A stretch of 64,000 nt of DNA, taken from assembly GCF_900105735.1 (NCBI RefSeq), contig NZ_LT629793.1, forward strand, positions 5,270,001 to 5,334,000. The letters run 5' to 3'. The DNA is from Pseudomonas yamanorum (GTDB lineage Bacteria > Pseudomonadota > Gammaproteobacteria > Pseudomonadales > Pseudomonadaceae). Position numbers and translations under genes: made by a program. The notes under the pieces are model-generated. The model had not been told where the DNA came from and ran no database searches. It saw nothing but the letters and a program-made list of their open reading frames with translations. Of this stretch, positions 1 to 7,904 are shown piece by piece (within the stretch, counting starts at the first letter, position 1; the number at the start of each line of letters is the position of its first letter).

Positions 1-704
1 CGATCCATCGCCTCGATGCAATCGCGCATTTGCTCACGGCAGGTCTGCATTAACAGCGGCATGTCATCCATCGTCAGCCCCTTCGTAGGAATCGGCGGCA
101 GCGAGCGAATCAGAATATCGCCACTGTTCCAGCGGTTGAGCTTCATCTGCTTCACGTAAGTGCTGACACACACCTGCACAATCGGCACGCCTGCGGCGAT
201 CGCCATCTGGAACGCGCCTTTCTTGAACGGCAGCAGGGTTTCGCCGAAGTTGCGCGTGCCCTCCGGGAACACCCAGATCGAGGTGTCTGCATGCTGCAAG
301 GTGTGTGTGGTGGTCAGCATCGAGCGCCGCGCCTTGTGGGCGTTGCCCCGGTCAATCAACACATTGCCCGCCAGCCAGAACAGTTGCCCAAACAACGGCA
401 CCCACTTCAGGCTCTTCTTGCCGATACACACCGTGCGGTAGGGCACGACGGTGCCAAACACAAACAGGTCATAGTTGGACTGATGGTTGGCGATGATCAC
501 GCAACTGCTGGGCTTGGTGCGCAGCGAGTCGACCTCAGCCTTCACCCGCAGGCGCAACAGCCACATCGCCGGCACGGCATACAGGCGTGCGCAGTAACGG
601 CTGTTGTCCGGATTGAACGGCCGACAGATCCCCAGCACCACGCCCAGTACGCCCGCAATCATAAAATGCAGGCCCATCAACAACATGCGTAACAAAAAAA
701 GCAT
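1..704 (-). CDS. plsC: 1-acyl-sn-glycerol-3-phosphate acyltransferase, C-terminus beyond the window
   Basis: This is an acyltransferase of the PlsC/LPLAT family, which acylates lysophosphatidic acid to phosphatidic acid at the inner membrane during phospholipid synthesis. Read on the minus strand from the ATG at 704, the product opens with a hydrophobic segment (MLFLLRMLLMGLHFMIAGVL). It then carries the catalytic motif NHQSNYD (NHx4D) near residue 70 and the substrate-binding motif FPEGTR about 70 residues later, in the usual spacing. The frame is open to the left edge, so about 234 residues are visible and the stop lies outside. The family assignment is firm. Which of the several Pseudomonas PlsC paralogues this is cannot be decided. 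Confidence 0.9.
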   Translation of the reverse strand, partial: MLFLLRMLLMGLHFMIAGVLGVVLGICRPFNPDNSRYCARLYAVPAMWLLRLRVKAEVDSLRTKPSSCVIIANHQSNYDLFVFGTVVPYRTVCIGKKSLKWVPLFGQLFWLAGNVLIDRGNAHKARRSMLTTTHTLQHADTSIWVFPEGTRNFGETLLPFKKGAFQMAIAAGVPIVQVCVSTYVKQMKLNRWNSGDILIRSLPPIPTKGLTMDDMPLLMQTCREQMRDCIEAMD

Positions 705-873
705 CGACACAGCCCATCGGGACAAAAGGTGGCGCAGTGTACGGATGTGCACTGTATTCGGCAATTGCCCCTATAGAGTCGGAAGATAGGCGATGTTTAA
801 GCGCATGTTTCAACGTGCCGTGACAGACACCGCCTAGAGCGGTTGTAGGCAATCCGGAATTCTTTGTAAGAAA

Positions 874-897
874 AAGCCCGACTCAAGGTCGGGCTTC
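874..897 (-). terminator. Rho-independent terminator of the crotonase gene
   Basis: A seven-base GC-rich stem (GCCCGAC with GTCGGGC) and a five-base loop are followed, read on the minus strand, by a run of T. It lies about 25 bases past the stop of the crotonase gene, in the orientation that would end its transcript. Confidence 0.8.
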
Positions 898-919
898 GAT
901 TCAGCAGGCGTAGGTTTGA

Positions 920-1609
920 TTAACCCAAGTGCCCCTGATCCTGAATGATCGCGTCATCCAGCGCTTCCAGCAGCGCCTTACGCACCTTCAGCTTGGTGTG
1001 CTTGTGGGCGTTCATATTGATCTTCTTCAGTTGGCGAGCTGCTTCCAGCGCCGCGGCCTGCAATTCTTCCGGCGCGACCACCTTATCCAGAAACCCGGCG
1101 CTCAACGCGTCCTGCGGGTTAAACATCTCGGCATTGATCACCGAGCGGTGGAAGGCCGACTTACGCAGACGATCCCGCGCCAGCTCGATCCCAGCGTGGT
1201 GCATGGTCATGCCGATCATCACTTCATTCAGGCCAATGCTGAAAGGCCCGTCCACGCCGATCCGGTAATCCGCCGACAGCAACAGGAACGCGCCCTTGGC
1301 CACCGCGTGCCCAGGGCAAGCAACGATCACCGGGAACGGGTGCGACAACAGGCGGCGGGCGAGGGTGGAGCCCGACGTCACCAGGCTCACCGCTTCTTTA
1401 GGGCCGGCGGTCATCACCTTCAAATCATAGCCACCGGACAAAATCCCCGGCGTGCCCGTGATGATCACCACCGCCCGATCTTTCTCGGCCTGATCCAGCG
1501 CTTCATTAAACGCACTGACCACTGCCGGCGAAATGGCATTCACCTTGCCGTTGCTCAGGGTCAGGGTCGCGATACCGTCTTCGAGGTGGTAGGCAATCAA
1601 CTCACTCAT
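920..1609 (-). CDS. Crotonase / enoyl-CoA hydratase-isomerase family protein
   Basis: A 229-residue member of the crotonase superfamily, which handles acyl-CoA thioesters by stabilising an enolate in an oxyanion hole. The N-terminal part has the family pattern IATLTLSNGKVNAIS. Two oxyanion-hole segments follow, around SGGYDL and GHAVAKGAFLLLSADYRIG. A glutamate lies in the GLNEVMIGM region, where hydratases keep a catalytic acid. The ATG at 1609 was chosen because the open frame upstream gives only non-homologous residues. The protein is somewhat shorter than classic hydratases (about 260), as is common for stand-alone Pseudomonas crotonases. The exact substrate is not visible. A terminator follows. 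Confidence 0.85.
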   Translation of the reverse strand: MSELIAYHLEDGIATLTLSNGKVNAISPAVVSAFNEALDQAEKDRAVVIITGTPGILSGGYDLKVMTAGPKEAVSLVTSGSTLARRLLSHPFPVIVACPGHAVAKGAFLLLSADYRIGVDGPFSIGLNEVMIGMTMHHAGIELARDRLRKSAFHRSVINAEMFNPQDALSAGFLDKVVAPEELQAAALEAARQLKKINMNAHKHTKLKVRKALLEALDDAIIQDQGHLG

Positions 1610-1942
1610 GACGCGATTCCTTGTAATGCTTGTAATAGAAGGACAGACGGCAGACGTTACCCACCGCGCCCGCCCCGGTAAAGCGCCATGACTGACTACC
1701 CAGTCAGACTTTTCCCCCATGCCCGCCCGCAGGCGGCCTTCGGCAAGGCGCAGCAGCTACTATAGACAAGCGCCGCGAGTGCCCGAGAATGGCAGAATCG
1801 CCGTGGTGTGCATGGCGCCGCAGAGGGCTGGAACGGCATAACCGCCTAAGCGCATGAAAATTCTGAAAAAAACCTTTGCCATCGGAAAAGCTTTCGACTA
1901 CATTAGCGCGCCTCGACAGACTGAATCAGTTTGACGAGATAC

Positions 1943-2032
1943 GGTGAAGTGTCCGAGTGGCTTAAGGAGCACGCCTGGAAAGTGTGTATACAAGAAATTG
2001 TATCGAGAGTTCGAATCTCTCCTTCACCGCCA
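1943..2032 (+). tRNA. tRNA-Ser (anticodon GGA)
   Basis: A 90-base class II tRNA with a long variable arm. The acceptor arms GGTGAAG and CTTCACC pair fully, followed by the discriminator G and an encoded CCA. The anticodon stem is CACGC/GTGTG, with the loop CTGGAAA placing GGA at 1977-1979. The T arm GAGAGTTCGAATCTC is canonical. It reads UCC and UCU serine codons. Confidence 0.97.
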
Positions 2033-2046
2033 AATTCGATGTAAAC

Positions 2047-2081
2047 AAAACCCCTGATTTCGAAAGAAGTCAGGGGTTTTG
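2047..2081 (+). terminator. Rho-independent terminator after tRNA-Ser
   Basis: The inverted repeat CCCCTGA/TCAGGGG, flanked by A and T runs, starts 15 bases after the tRNA 3' end and ends in TTTT. It is a compact intrinsic terminator for the tRNA transcript. Confidence 0.85.
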
Positions 2082-2134
2082 TGGTTTCTGGGGTTTGAAT
2101 ATGTGGTTGTGCTAGGCAAATTAAGCTAATGGGT

Positions 2135-2404
2135 TTAGGAACACTGCGTAGCCATACGCCGGCCTATAAAATCCAGCAAATCACAACCATCACGCAACGG
2201 AATCGAACACAGCAGCGAAAAGTCACTGAGCACAACCGTATCGCTGCTGATCTCCGCGCGCAGTGCCAGATTTTCAAGAACTTGAGTAACAGCACGAATT
2301 CGATACCCCGCAGCGTCAAGCAGTACGTCCAACGGCGCAGTGGTATCTACAAAAAGAGCAGGTGTCTCGCAATCGTTGCTGGTGAGGGCCATGTATCGGT
2401 TCAT
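2135..2404 (-). CDS. Small hypothetical protein, possibly DUF3077-like
   Basis: An 89-residue acidic protein with no signal peptide or membrane segment. The ATG at 2404 has a good ribosome site (GGAG, eight bases upstream on the minus strand). The sequence has a central amphipathic stretch (PLDVLLDAAGYRIRAVTQVL) and a C-terminal one (DGCDLLDFIGRRM). Length and layout recall the small DUF3077/DUF6124-type proteins that occur in many copies in fluorescent pseudomonads. I make that comparison from memory and the match is weak. No function is known to me. The gene is preceded by an unusually long, hairpin-rich leader (2405-2733) and has no co-directional partner close by. Confidence 0.6.
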   Translation of the reverse strand: MNRYMALTSNDCETPALFVDTTAPLDVLLDAAGYRIRAVTQVLENLALRAEISSDTVVLSDFSLLCSIPLRDGCDLLDFIGRRMATQCS

Positions 2405-2733
2405 GCGTGAATCTCCGTTTGCTTAAGGAGAGCTGCCACACATTCGTTACCAAACAAAAGGGTGGCAGCTGTACGCAGGTTGGCGAACCGGACAAATTGG
2501 AAAACCGGCAGACCCGAAGGTCTCCCACGCACAGCTACCATCGAGCAGCTTATTGCGCGTAGGGGCATCCCGCAAACTTAGCCGGGAGGCCTCTGCCAAT
2601 TTGTAGTCGAGTCGCCAAACCCGAGTCGCTATGAGAGCGACCGGCGAACTATATGTTCCACCTCACAAACCCGGCAGGGCACGCCTTCCGATTGATCTGT
2701 AGGGAATCACTCCGATTGACCAACTGCACGCTT
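2405..2733 (-). promoter_or_regulatory. Gene-free stretch; candidate structured 5' leader of the small gene
   Basis: No coding frame is supported here. On the minus strand, directly upstream of the 89-residue gene, there are several perfect hairpins. The first is a nine-base stem AGCTGCCAC/GTGGCAGCT (2431-2439 with 2462-2470) close to the start codon. The second is AGACC-UUCG-GGTCT (2510-2523), a classic C(UUCG)G tetraloop that only makes sense on the minus strand. The third is a six-base stem GTCGCT/AGCGAC (2625-2641). Together they suggest a folded RNA leader or a small RNA read toward the gene. The promoter position is not evident. Confidence 0.5.
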
Positions 2734-3087
2734 TCAAGCCTGCACATACACCCAAGCCGTTAACCCCGAAGCCAACCCCACCGAAACCCGCTTATAGTCC
2801 GACACTTCATACGCATCCGCCGCCGTCAGTTCCTGCTCGGTAATCTGAAACACCATCCCTTCAACACTGTCCTCATTCCGCCCGCTCGGCGAAACAATCG
2901 GATGATGGGTCTTGCCACTGGCCGCCAACACCTCAGGATCGGTAATCTCCACCCAGCTTTTCGAATACCCCAGCATCGCATCCTGCTGACCCACCAACTC
3001 CCGCCCAAAGTTGGACAGTTGCACAGCCTTGTCCTGCAACGTGCCGTAGGAAAACAACAGCACGGAAAATTCGGTCGAGCGTTCCAT
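2734..3087 (-). CDS. Gamma-glutamylcyclotransferase (AIG2-like) family protein
   Basis: A 117-residue protein with the fold signature of the GGCT/AIG2-like family. It has a glycine-rich N-terminal motif FSYGTLQ, a central segment ending in VEGMVFQIT, and the C-terminal YEVSDYKR, where the family has its ExxxYxR-type motif. Family members cyclise gamma-glutamyl amines or peptides, releasing 5-oxoproline. Whether this small bacterial member is catalytic is unknown. The ATG at 3087 replaces a longer frame whose first 30 residues overlap the upstream gene. It lies 17 bases after the M24 peptidase stop, so the two probably form one transcript and may both act on small peptides. Confidence 0.8.
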   Translation of the reverse strand: MERSTEFSVLLFSYGTLQDKAVQLSNFGRELVGQQDAMLGYSKSWVEITDPEVLAASGKTHHPIVSPSGRNEDSVEGMVFQITEQELTAADAYEVSDYKRVSVGLASGLTAWVYVQA

Positions 3088-3104
3088 CTTTATTCCTTGA
3101 AAAA

Positions 3105-3767
3105 TTAGGCCAGCAAATCTTCGTAAAACGCACCATAAGCCCCGCTCGGGTGCGCGATCTGTATCTCCAGGATCCACAGCCCTTCATTGGGAAACTGGTC
3201 AAAATCCCCAAGGTCACCGCCACGATAAATCGCATGGGGGAAATCGCTGACGCGGTGCCCTTTGATGTCCAGGTTCAGCACCCAACCCATTTCCTTCGCT
3301 TGCTCTTCGGCAAAACGATACAGCTCCAGGCCGACGACTTTGTCGTTCTTCCAGCGCTGTTCCACCCGGTCAAACAACTCTTTCGCCGCGCGCGCACATG
3401 CGGCCATCTCGGGGTCGCTGCCGGTGATGAACGTCGCCCCGGCATCACCTTCGTGGCCTTGCCACACGGCGCCCATGTCGATGAAGTAGATGTCGTTTTC
3501 CCCCAGCACCGGGTCGCCGTCGGAGCGTTCCTTGAAGGTCTTGAGGGTGTTGGCGCCAAAGCGCACCAGCAGCGGGTGCCAGATGCGCTGCATGTCGAGG
3601 TCGGCGAGGACTTTTTTGCCGAGTTCCCGGGCTTCGGATTCGAGCATGCCGGGGCGGATGAGTTTGGACAGCGCTTCGATGGCGCGCCAGGTCATCGCCT
3701 GGGCGTAGCGCATTGACTCGATGCTGTAGGCGACGCCCACAGCTTCCTTGGATGATTGTGCGATCAC
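3105..3767 (-). CDS. M24 family metallopeptidase (Xaa-Pro peptidase-like)
   Basis: A 220-residue protein with the pita-bread fold of M24 peptidases such as methionyl aminopeptidase and Xaa-Pro dipeptidase. Likely metal ligands are visible in order: the aspartate in FIDMGAVWQGHEGDAG, a second aspartate in the same segment, the histidine in GHRVSDFPH, the glutamate in LEIQI, and a final glutamate in FYEDLL. The GTG at 3767 is preceded by GAGGA at good distance, and the first ATG would remove 18 residues. It lacks the large N-terminal domain of creatinase-type members. The following GGCT-like gene is 17 bases away. Confidence 0.82.
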   Translation of the reverse strand: MIAQSSKEAVGVAYSIESMRYAQAMTWRAIEALSKLIRPGMLESEARELGKKVLADLDMQRIWHPLLVRFGANTLKTFKERSDGDPVLGENDIYFIDMGAVWQGHEGDAGATFITGSDPEMAACARAAKELFDRVEQRWKNDKVVGLELYRFAEEQAKEMGWVLNLDIKGHRVSDFPHAIYRGGDLGDFDQFPNEGLWILEIQIAHPSGAYGAFYEDLLA

Positions 3768-3925
3768 CGGCTTTTCCTCGGTTTTATAGTGTCAGGCGTT
3801 ATGCGTTTTACTATATAGCGAGTAGGTGTAGGACCCCAAGCGGATATGCCGGAATATGCCGATGTTTTCTGACGCGAGGGGTCTGGTGAATATGAGTGAG
3901 TCTAGGAGGAGGGGGTATCAGATGG

Positions 3926-4822
3926 TCAGTAGAAGATTCCCGCAAGATTGCCCTTTTCTACGAATTCACGCGGCTCGCGTAAAATTTGCTCCAGAATTGA
4001 GAGTCTCGAGCTGCCTTCTTCGCGTAGAAGGGTACCGACGAGTAGGCCTCTTTTAAGCGTCGCGAGCCCTGCGCCCGCCTTTCGGCTTCCTGAATGCTCA
4101 AAGCTCCACTTTGCCAGATTTCCATCCAGAAGCTGTCGGCCCGCAGTGTCTCGGAAGGTTTTGTTTGCGAAGTCGTAATAAGCATTTCGTACCTCCGGCA
4201 CGTAGAAGGTCAGGGATTCATAGGTCGTTTTAATCATACGCTGGATATTGCCAAGCGTGTCACCGTCAACCCAGCTCAGCGACGGAATGCCCAGTTGTTC
4301 ATCACCGTCAATTTGCCGCAGATGGGGTCGGACATGGTCGGTTGTTTTGTGTTTGAGGGCGGATGAAAGCATTGCATCGGTTCTGCGGCGCGTTGCTATG
4401 TCCGATAGCCCGTCCGGGTCACCGATAAACTCGCGCTTTGTATTGGCTGCGAAGGCCCCCACGGCGGCGTATATACCGTTACCACCTCTGCCTGGCTCAA
4501 CCCAACTTACATCAATCCAAACCTTTTTTGGCTTCACCATCACGGAGAAGTAGTTTCCATTCATCCCTTCCGTACGAAAGGTATAAACCTCTGTATCGGA
4601 ATAGATTTTCTCAACCTCAAGGCCGATAAATTTGGTGCCGAGGCTCACTTCCGGCATTAACTCAGTCAGGTATTTGGTGCTACTGGTCTGGTAGAGAAAC
4701 AGGTCTTCCACTTGAGCGAAGATCTGAAGGCATTCTGCCGCGAAGTGATCATCCAGTGAGATGTTCAACGTTACAGGGCTTGTGGCATCCGGGACGCACT
4801 GACTGAATTCGTTTTCTCCCAT
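3926..4822 (-). CDS. Orphan hypothetical protein resembling a mobile-element polyprotein domain
   Basis: A 298-residue soluble protein of unknown function. The most distinctive part is residues 132-167, where FIGDPDGLSD is followed by the basic RRRTDAMLSSALKHKTTDHVRPH and then by SWVDGDTLGNIQRMI. From memory this pattern resembles a domain in very large polyvalent proteins of plasmids, integrative elements and phages (LPD-type domains). Here it stands alone. The gene is visibly less GC-rich than its neighbours, with more AT-ending codons, which suggests transfer. The ATG at 4822 was preferred over the TTG one codon earlier. No partner gene is adjacent in the same direction within 130 bases. 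Confidence 0.55.
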   Translation of the reverse strand: MGENEFSQCVPDATSPVTLNISLDDHFAAECLQIFAQVEDLFLYQTSSTKYLTELMPEVSLGTKFIGLEVEKIYSDTEVYTFRTEGMNGNYFSVMVKPKKVWIDVSWVEPGRGGNGIYAAVGAFAANTKREFIGDPDGLSDIATRRRTDAMLSSALKHKTTDHVRPHLRQIDGDEQLGIPSLSWVDGDTLGNIQRMIKTTYESLTFYVPEVRNAYYDFANKTFRDTAGRQLLDGNLAKWSFEHSGSRKAGAGLATLKRGLLVGTLLREEGSSRLSILEQILREPREFVEKGNLAGIFY

Positions 4823-4954
4823 CAATAGTCAACTTTCCAGGTTGCGAGCGATGGCGAATTTTATAGTCGGTTTGGTTTGGTGATAGCTATCAGCGAAATA
4901 CGACGATACGTGACGCCGTATTTCTGCTTTTGAAGGGCGATGAAAATCCAGCTC

Positions 4955-5533
4955 TCAAATATGCAACCACGCCATCCCGCCGAGCACCACGCTCACACCG
5001 CCTGCGGTGTATGCCATGCGCTTCAACCATTCCTTCCTTGTCAGCAAGGTAATCGCCGCCAACGAAATCGCGATCTGAATCGCGGTCATCGCCTGCGCCC
5101 AGCGGTGATGCTGGTGCAGCGCCTGCTCTGACTTTTCATCCCATTCCTTCGAGGTGGCTTCAAGCTTTTCGGCTTGTTTGCGCACGTCCTCCTTCTGGGT
5201 TTTGTAACGCTCGATCTCGTCGGCGTAGTGCTTGGCGTCAACCCCCGGAATATGTGTTGCCAACTCGGCGAGGTTCTGCCGGCTGGATTTGGCCTGGTAG
5301 TAGTTCCACTGGTTGGCGGCTTCGGTCTTGAAGATGGCGGCGTTGTTTTTGTCCATCGCCGCTTCGCTTTCGGTGGAGCCGGCCTGGTAGCTGAGCATGG
5401 CGCCGACGGTGGCCATGATGGCGGTCATCACGGCGATGCGGCTGGCGAAATTGTCCCCGCTGCGGTGGGCATGTTCGGTGGCGTGTTCAACGTGTTTTTC
5501 GTGGGGGCTGGGAACTTCGAAGGCTTCGGACAT
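4955..5533 (-). CDS. DUF4337 domain-containing membrane protein
   Basis: A 192-residue inner-membrane protein with the DUF4337 layout. It has a histidine-rich N-terminus (HEKHVEHATEHAH), a first membrane segment around IAVMTAIMATVGAML, and a central helical region likely to form a coiled coil (residues about 60-140). Two C-terminal membrane segments follow (AIQIAISLAAITLL and YTAGGVSVVLGGMAWL). The function of the family is not known to me. It is a single gene, with the LysR regulator starting its own minus-strand unit upstream. Confidence 0.8.
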   Translation of the reverse strand: MSEAFEVPSPHEKHVEHATEHAHRSGDNFASRIAVMTAIMATVGAMLSYQAGSTESEAAMDKNNAAIFKTEAANQWNYYQAKSSRQNLAELATHIPGVDAKHYADEIERYKTQKEDVRKQAEKLEATSKEWDEKSEQALHQHHRWAQAMTAIQIAISLAAITLLTRKEWLKRMAYTAGGVSVVLGGMAWLHI

Positions 5534-5587
5534 GGGGGCGTCTATGAAGGGATTGAGGGACTCTGATTCTTCACCAGCGAAGCTGTC

Positions 5588-6472
5588 TCAATCCTGTACG
5601 TAATGCTGCAAACCGGCCACCAGGGCATCAAAGGTGACGCGGCAGCGTGGGCTGTTGCGCAGGTCTTCGTGCATGGTGACCCAGGTGTCCAGTTGCAGGG
5701 CAAAGGCGTCGGGCAGGACCCGGCTCAGGCGGGTGTCTTGCCGGGCCAGTTTGACCTGGCAGCCACCGATACCGGCGCCGGCGCGGATCAGTGCCAGTTG
5801 TGCGAGGTCGCTGTCGCTGCTGAGGGAAAAGGCGCTGCGCTCGAAGCCTTTGACGGCCAGGCTGCGGATGAAGGCGCTTTCCTGGTCGTAGCCGATGACT
5901 GAGTGGGTTGTCAGGTCATTCAGGCTCTGGGGCGTGCCGTGTTGTTGCAGGTAGTCGTTGCGGGCGTGCAGGCCGACTTCGATAACGCCGATGCGCTTCG
6001 CCAGCAGTTGTTCCTGGCTGGGTCGGACCATTCGCACGGCGATGTCGGCCTCCAGTTGCAGCAGGTCCAGCAGGCGGTTGCTCAGCACCAGTTCGACCTT
6101 GAGGTGCGGGTGCTGCTGGCGCAGGCGGGTGATGATCGGCGGCAGGACTTCCACGCCGATCACTTCGCTGGCAGACACCCGTACCACGCCGCGTACTTCC
6201 GGGCCTTGTGGAGAGGCGGCGCGCTCGAGGGCGGCAGCCGTGGTTTCCATGGTTTCGGCATGGGTGCGCAGGGTGAGGGCGACGGCGGTGGGCAGCAGGC
6301 CGCTGGCGGAGCGGGTGAACAGCACCACGTTCAGGGATTTCTCCAACGCAGCGATGTGCCGCCCGACGGTGGGTTGAGTGATGCCGAGCTGCCGTGCGGC
6401 CCCCGACAACGATCCTTCCTTGAGTACGCCGAGGAATGACCGGTAAAGCTCCCAACCAATATTTGATGCCAT
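5588..6472 (-). CDS. LysR family transcriptional regulator
   Basis: A 294-residue LysR-type regulator. The winged HTH occupies residues 1-65, with the typical GSLSGAARQLGITQPTVGRHIAALE. It is followed by a linker helix and a periplasmic-binding-like effector domain containing VRGVVRVSASE and the hinge-side segment ALIRAGAGIGGCQ. It is divergent from the NAD(P)-dependent sugar-epimerase-like gene at 6569, with 96 bases between the start codons. Such an arrangement usually means that it controls this neighbour and itself. The inducer cannot be inferred. Confidence 0.9.
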   Translation of the reverse strand: MASNIGWELYRSFLGVLKEGSLSGAARQLGITQPTVGRHIAALEKSLNVVLFTRSASGLLPTAVALTLRTHAETMETTAAALERAASPQGPEVRGVVRVSASEVIGVEVLPPIITRLRQQHPHLKVELVLSNRLLDLLQLEADIAVRMVRPSQEQLLAKRIGVIEVGLHARNDYLQQHGTPQSLNDLTTHSVIGYDQESAFIRSLAVKGFERSAFSLSSDSDLAQLALIRAGAGIGGCQVKLARQDTRLSRVLPDAFALQLDTWVTMHEDLRNSPRCRVTFDALVAGLQHYVQD

Positions 6473-6568
6473 GCATAAATGTATAGCGTCTGGATGATCT
6501 TCGGCAATTCCTCTATAGCCTGCCGGCGAACAGAATCGCCCCATCAAACAACCCTCAGGGGAAAAAGC

Positions 6569-7537
6569 ATGAGCAAGGTTCTGGTTTTGGGTGCGACGGG
6601 CGGGATTGGTGGTGAGGTGGCACGGCAGTTGTTCGCTGCGGGCTGGCAGGTGTGCGCCCTGACGAGGGATGTGGATAAGGCTCACAAGCAGAATGCCGAT
6701 TTCACCTGGATAAAAGGTGATGCGCTGAACCGTGAGGAAGTCATCGCGGCGGCCAAGGGCTGTTCGGTGATCGTGCATGCGGTGAATCCGCCCGGTTACC
6801 AGCGCTGGGCGGAGCTGGTGCTGCCGATGATCGACAACAGCATCGCGGCGGCAGTCGCTGAAGGGGCGACAATTGTTCTGCCGGGCACGGTGTACAACTT
6901 CGGGCCGGATGCATTTGCGCGGTTGGAGGAGGATTCGCCGCAGCATCCACTTACCCGCAAGGGCGCGATCCGGGTGGAGATGGAGCAGCGTTTGCTCAAG
7001 TCGACCCAGCAGGGCGCACGGGCGCTGATCGTGCGGGCGGGCGATTTTTTCGGCGCCAAGGCCGGCAGCAGCTGGTTTTCCCAAGGCCTGGTCAAACCCG
7101 CAAAACCGGTGGCCATCGTGAGTTATCCGGGAGCACCGGGCGTGGGGCATCAGTGGGCCTATCTGCCTGATGTGGCGAGAACAATGGTCGAGTTGATTGC
7201 ACGCCGCGACAGCCTTGATGCCTTCGCCCGCTTTCATATGGCGGGGCACATAGACGCTGATGGTCGGCAGATGAGCCAGGCGATTCAGCGGGTGGTGTCA
7301 CGCAGGACCGGCCGCCAGCCTTCTGTCAGGGCTTTCCCATGGTGGCTGCTGAAACTGGCCGCGCCCTTTGTCACCACCTTCCGTGAGATGCAGGAGATGC
7401 GCTACCTATGGCAAACAGAGGTACGCATGGATAACCGTCACTTGGTGCAGGTGCTGGGCAGCGAACCGCACACGCCTCTGGATGAAGCGGTTGAGGCGAC
7501 GTTGGCGGGCATTGGCTGTCTGCCTAGCGGCGCTTGA
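6569..7537 (+). CDS. NAD(P)-dependent epimerase/dehydratase family protein
   Basis: A 322-residue atypical or extended short-chain dehydrogenase. The Rossmann nucleotide-binding motif GATGGIGG lies at residues 8-15, followed by GDALNREEVIAAAKGCSVIVHAV as in extended SDRs. The GTVYNFG segment carries the tyrosine that usually acts with a lysine. The ATG at 6569 follows AGGGGAAA at a good distance; the longer frame from 6479 would run through the divergent promoter. The substrate is unknown. The divergent LysR gene is its likely regulator. Confidence 0.82.
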   Translation: MSKVLVLGATGGIGGEVARQLFAAGWQVCALTRDVDKAHKQNADFTWIKGDALNREEVIAAAKGCSVIVHAVNPPGYQRWAELVLPMIDNSIAAAVAEGATIVLPGTVYNFGPDAFARLEEDSPQHPLTRKGAIRVEMEQRLLKSTQQGARALIVRAGDFFGAKAGSSWFSQGLVKPAKPVAIVSYPGAPGVGHQWAYLPDVARTMVELIARRDSLDAFARFHMAGHIDADGRQMSQAIQRVVSRRTGRQPSVRAFPWWLLKLAAPFVTTFREMQEMRYLWQTEVRMDNRHLVQVLGSEPHTPLDEAVEATLAGIGCLPSGA

Positions 7538-7880
7538 TCAACCGCACATACACCGCGATGTTGATCAACAGCACCAGCGCGCCCAGCCCCAATTGAATCT
7601 GCGGCGTCAGCCCGGCCGGATAGATCAGAGTCAGGATGTAATGCTCGATGAAGCCACCCCCATAACCATCCTGCCCGGCCAAATGACGAAACAGGTTTTC
7701 CCAGCGGGTCAGCGGGCAGGGCAGGTGGAACACTTCCACCGCAACGCCCCAGGCAGCAGCGGGCAAATGCAGCCACATCACGGGCCGCCATTTGAGGGCG
7801 AGCAAACCGCCAAACAGCACGAACAGAATGAACGACAAATGAAACAGCACCAGGCCGTCAGCGGCGAAGCGGGAGAGCAT
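7524..7880 (-). CDS. DUF2784 family membrane protein
   Basis: A 118-residue integral membrane protein with about four hydrophobic segments and the conserved family features of DUF2784: FHLSFILFVLFGGLLALKW near the N-terminus, HLPCPLTRWENLFR in the middle, and GGFIEHYILTLIYP. Its 3' end overlaps that of the convergent epimerase-like gene by 14 bases. It lies 24 bases downstream of the LysR gene at 7905-8801 and may be read with it. The function is unknown. Confidence 0.82.
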   Translation of the reverse strand: MLSRFAADGLVLFHLSFILFVLFGGLLALKWRPVMWLHLPAAAWGVAVEVFHLPCPLTRWENLFRHLAGQDGYGGGFIEHYILTLIYPAGLTPQIQLGLGALVLLINIAVYVRLIKRR

Positions 7881-7904
7881 GATTGGGTTCGCTTTTTGAA
7901 AGGA

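Noticed and set aside
2010..5600. attL/attR pair from integration at tRNA-Ser
   Set aside because: The 3' end of the tRNA is not repeated in the following 3.5 kb as far as I can see by eye.
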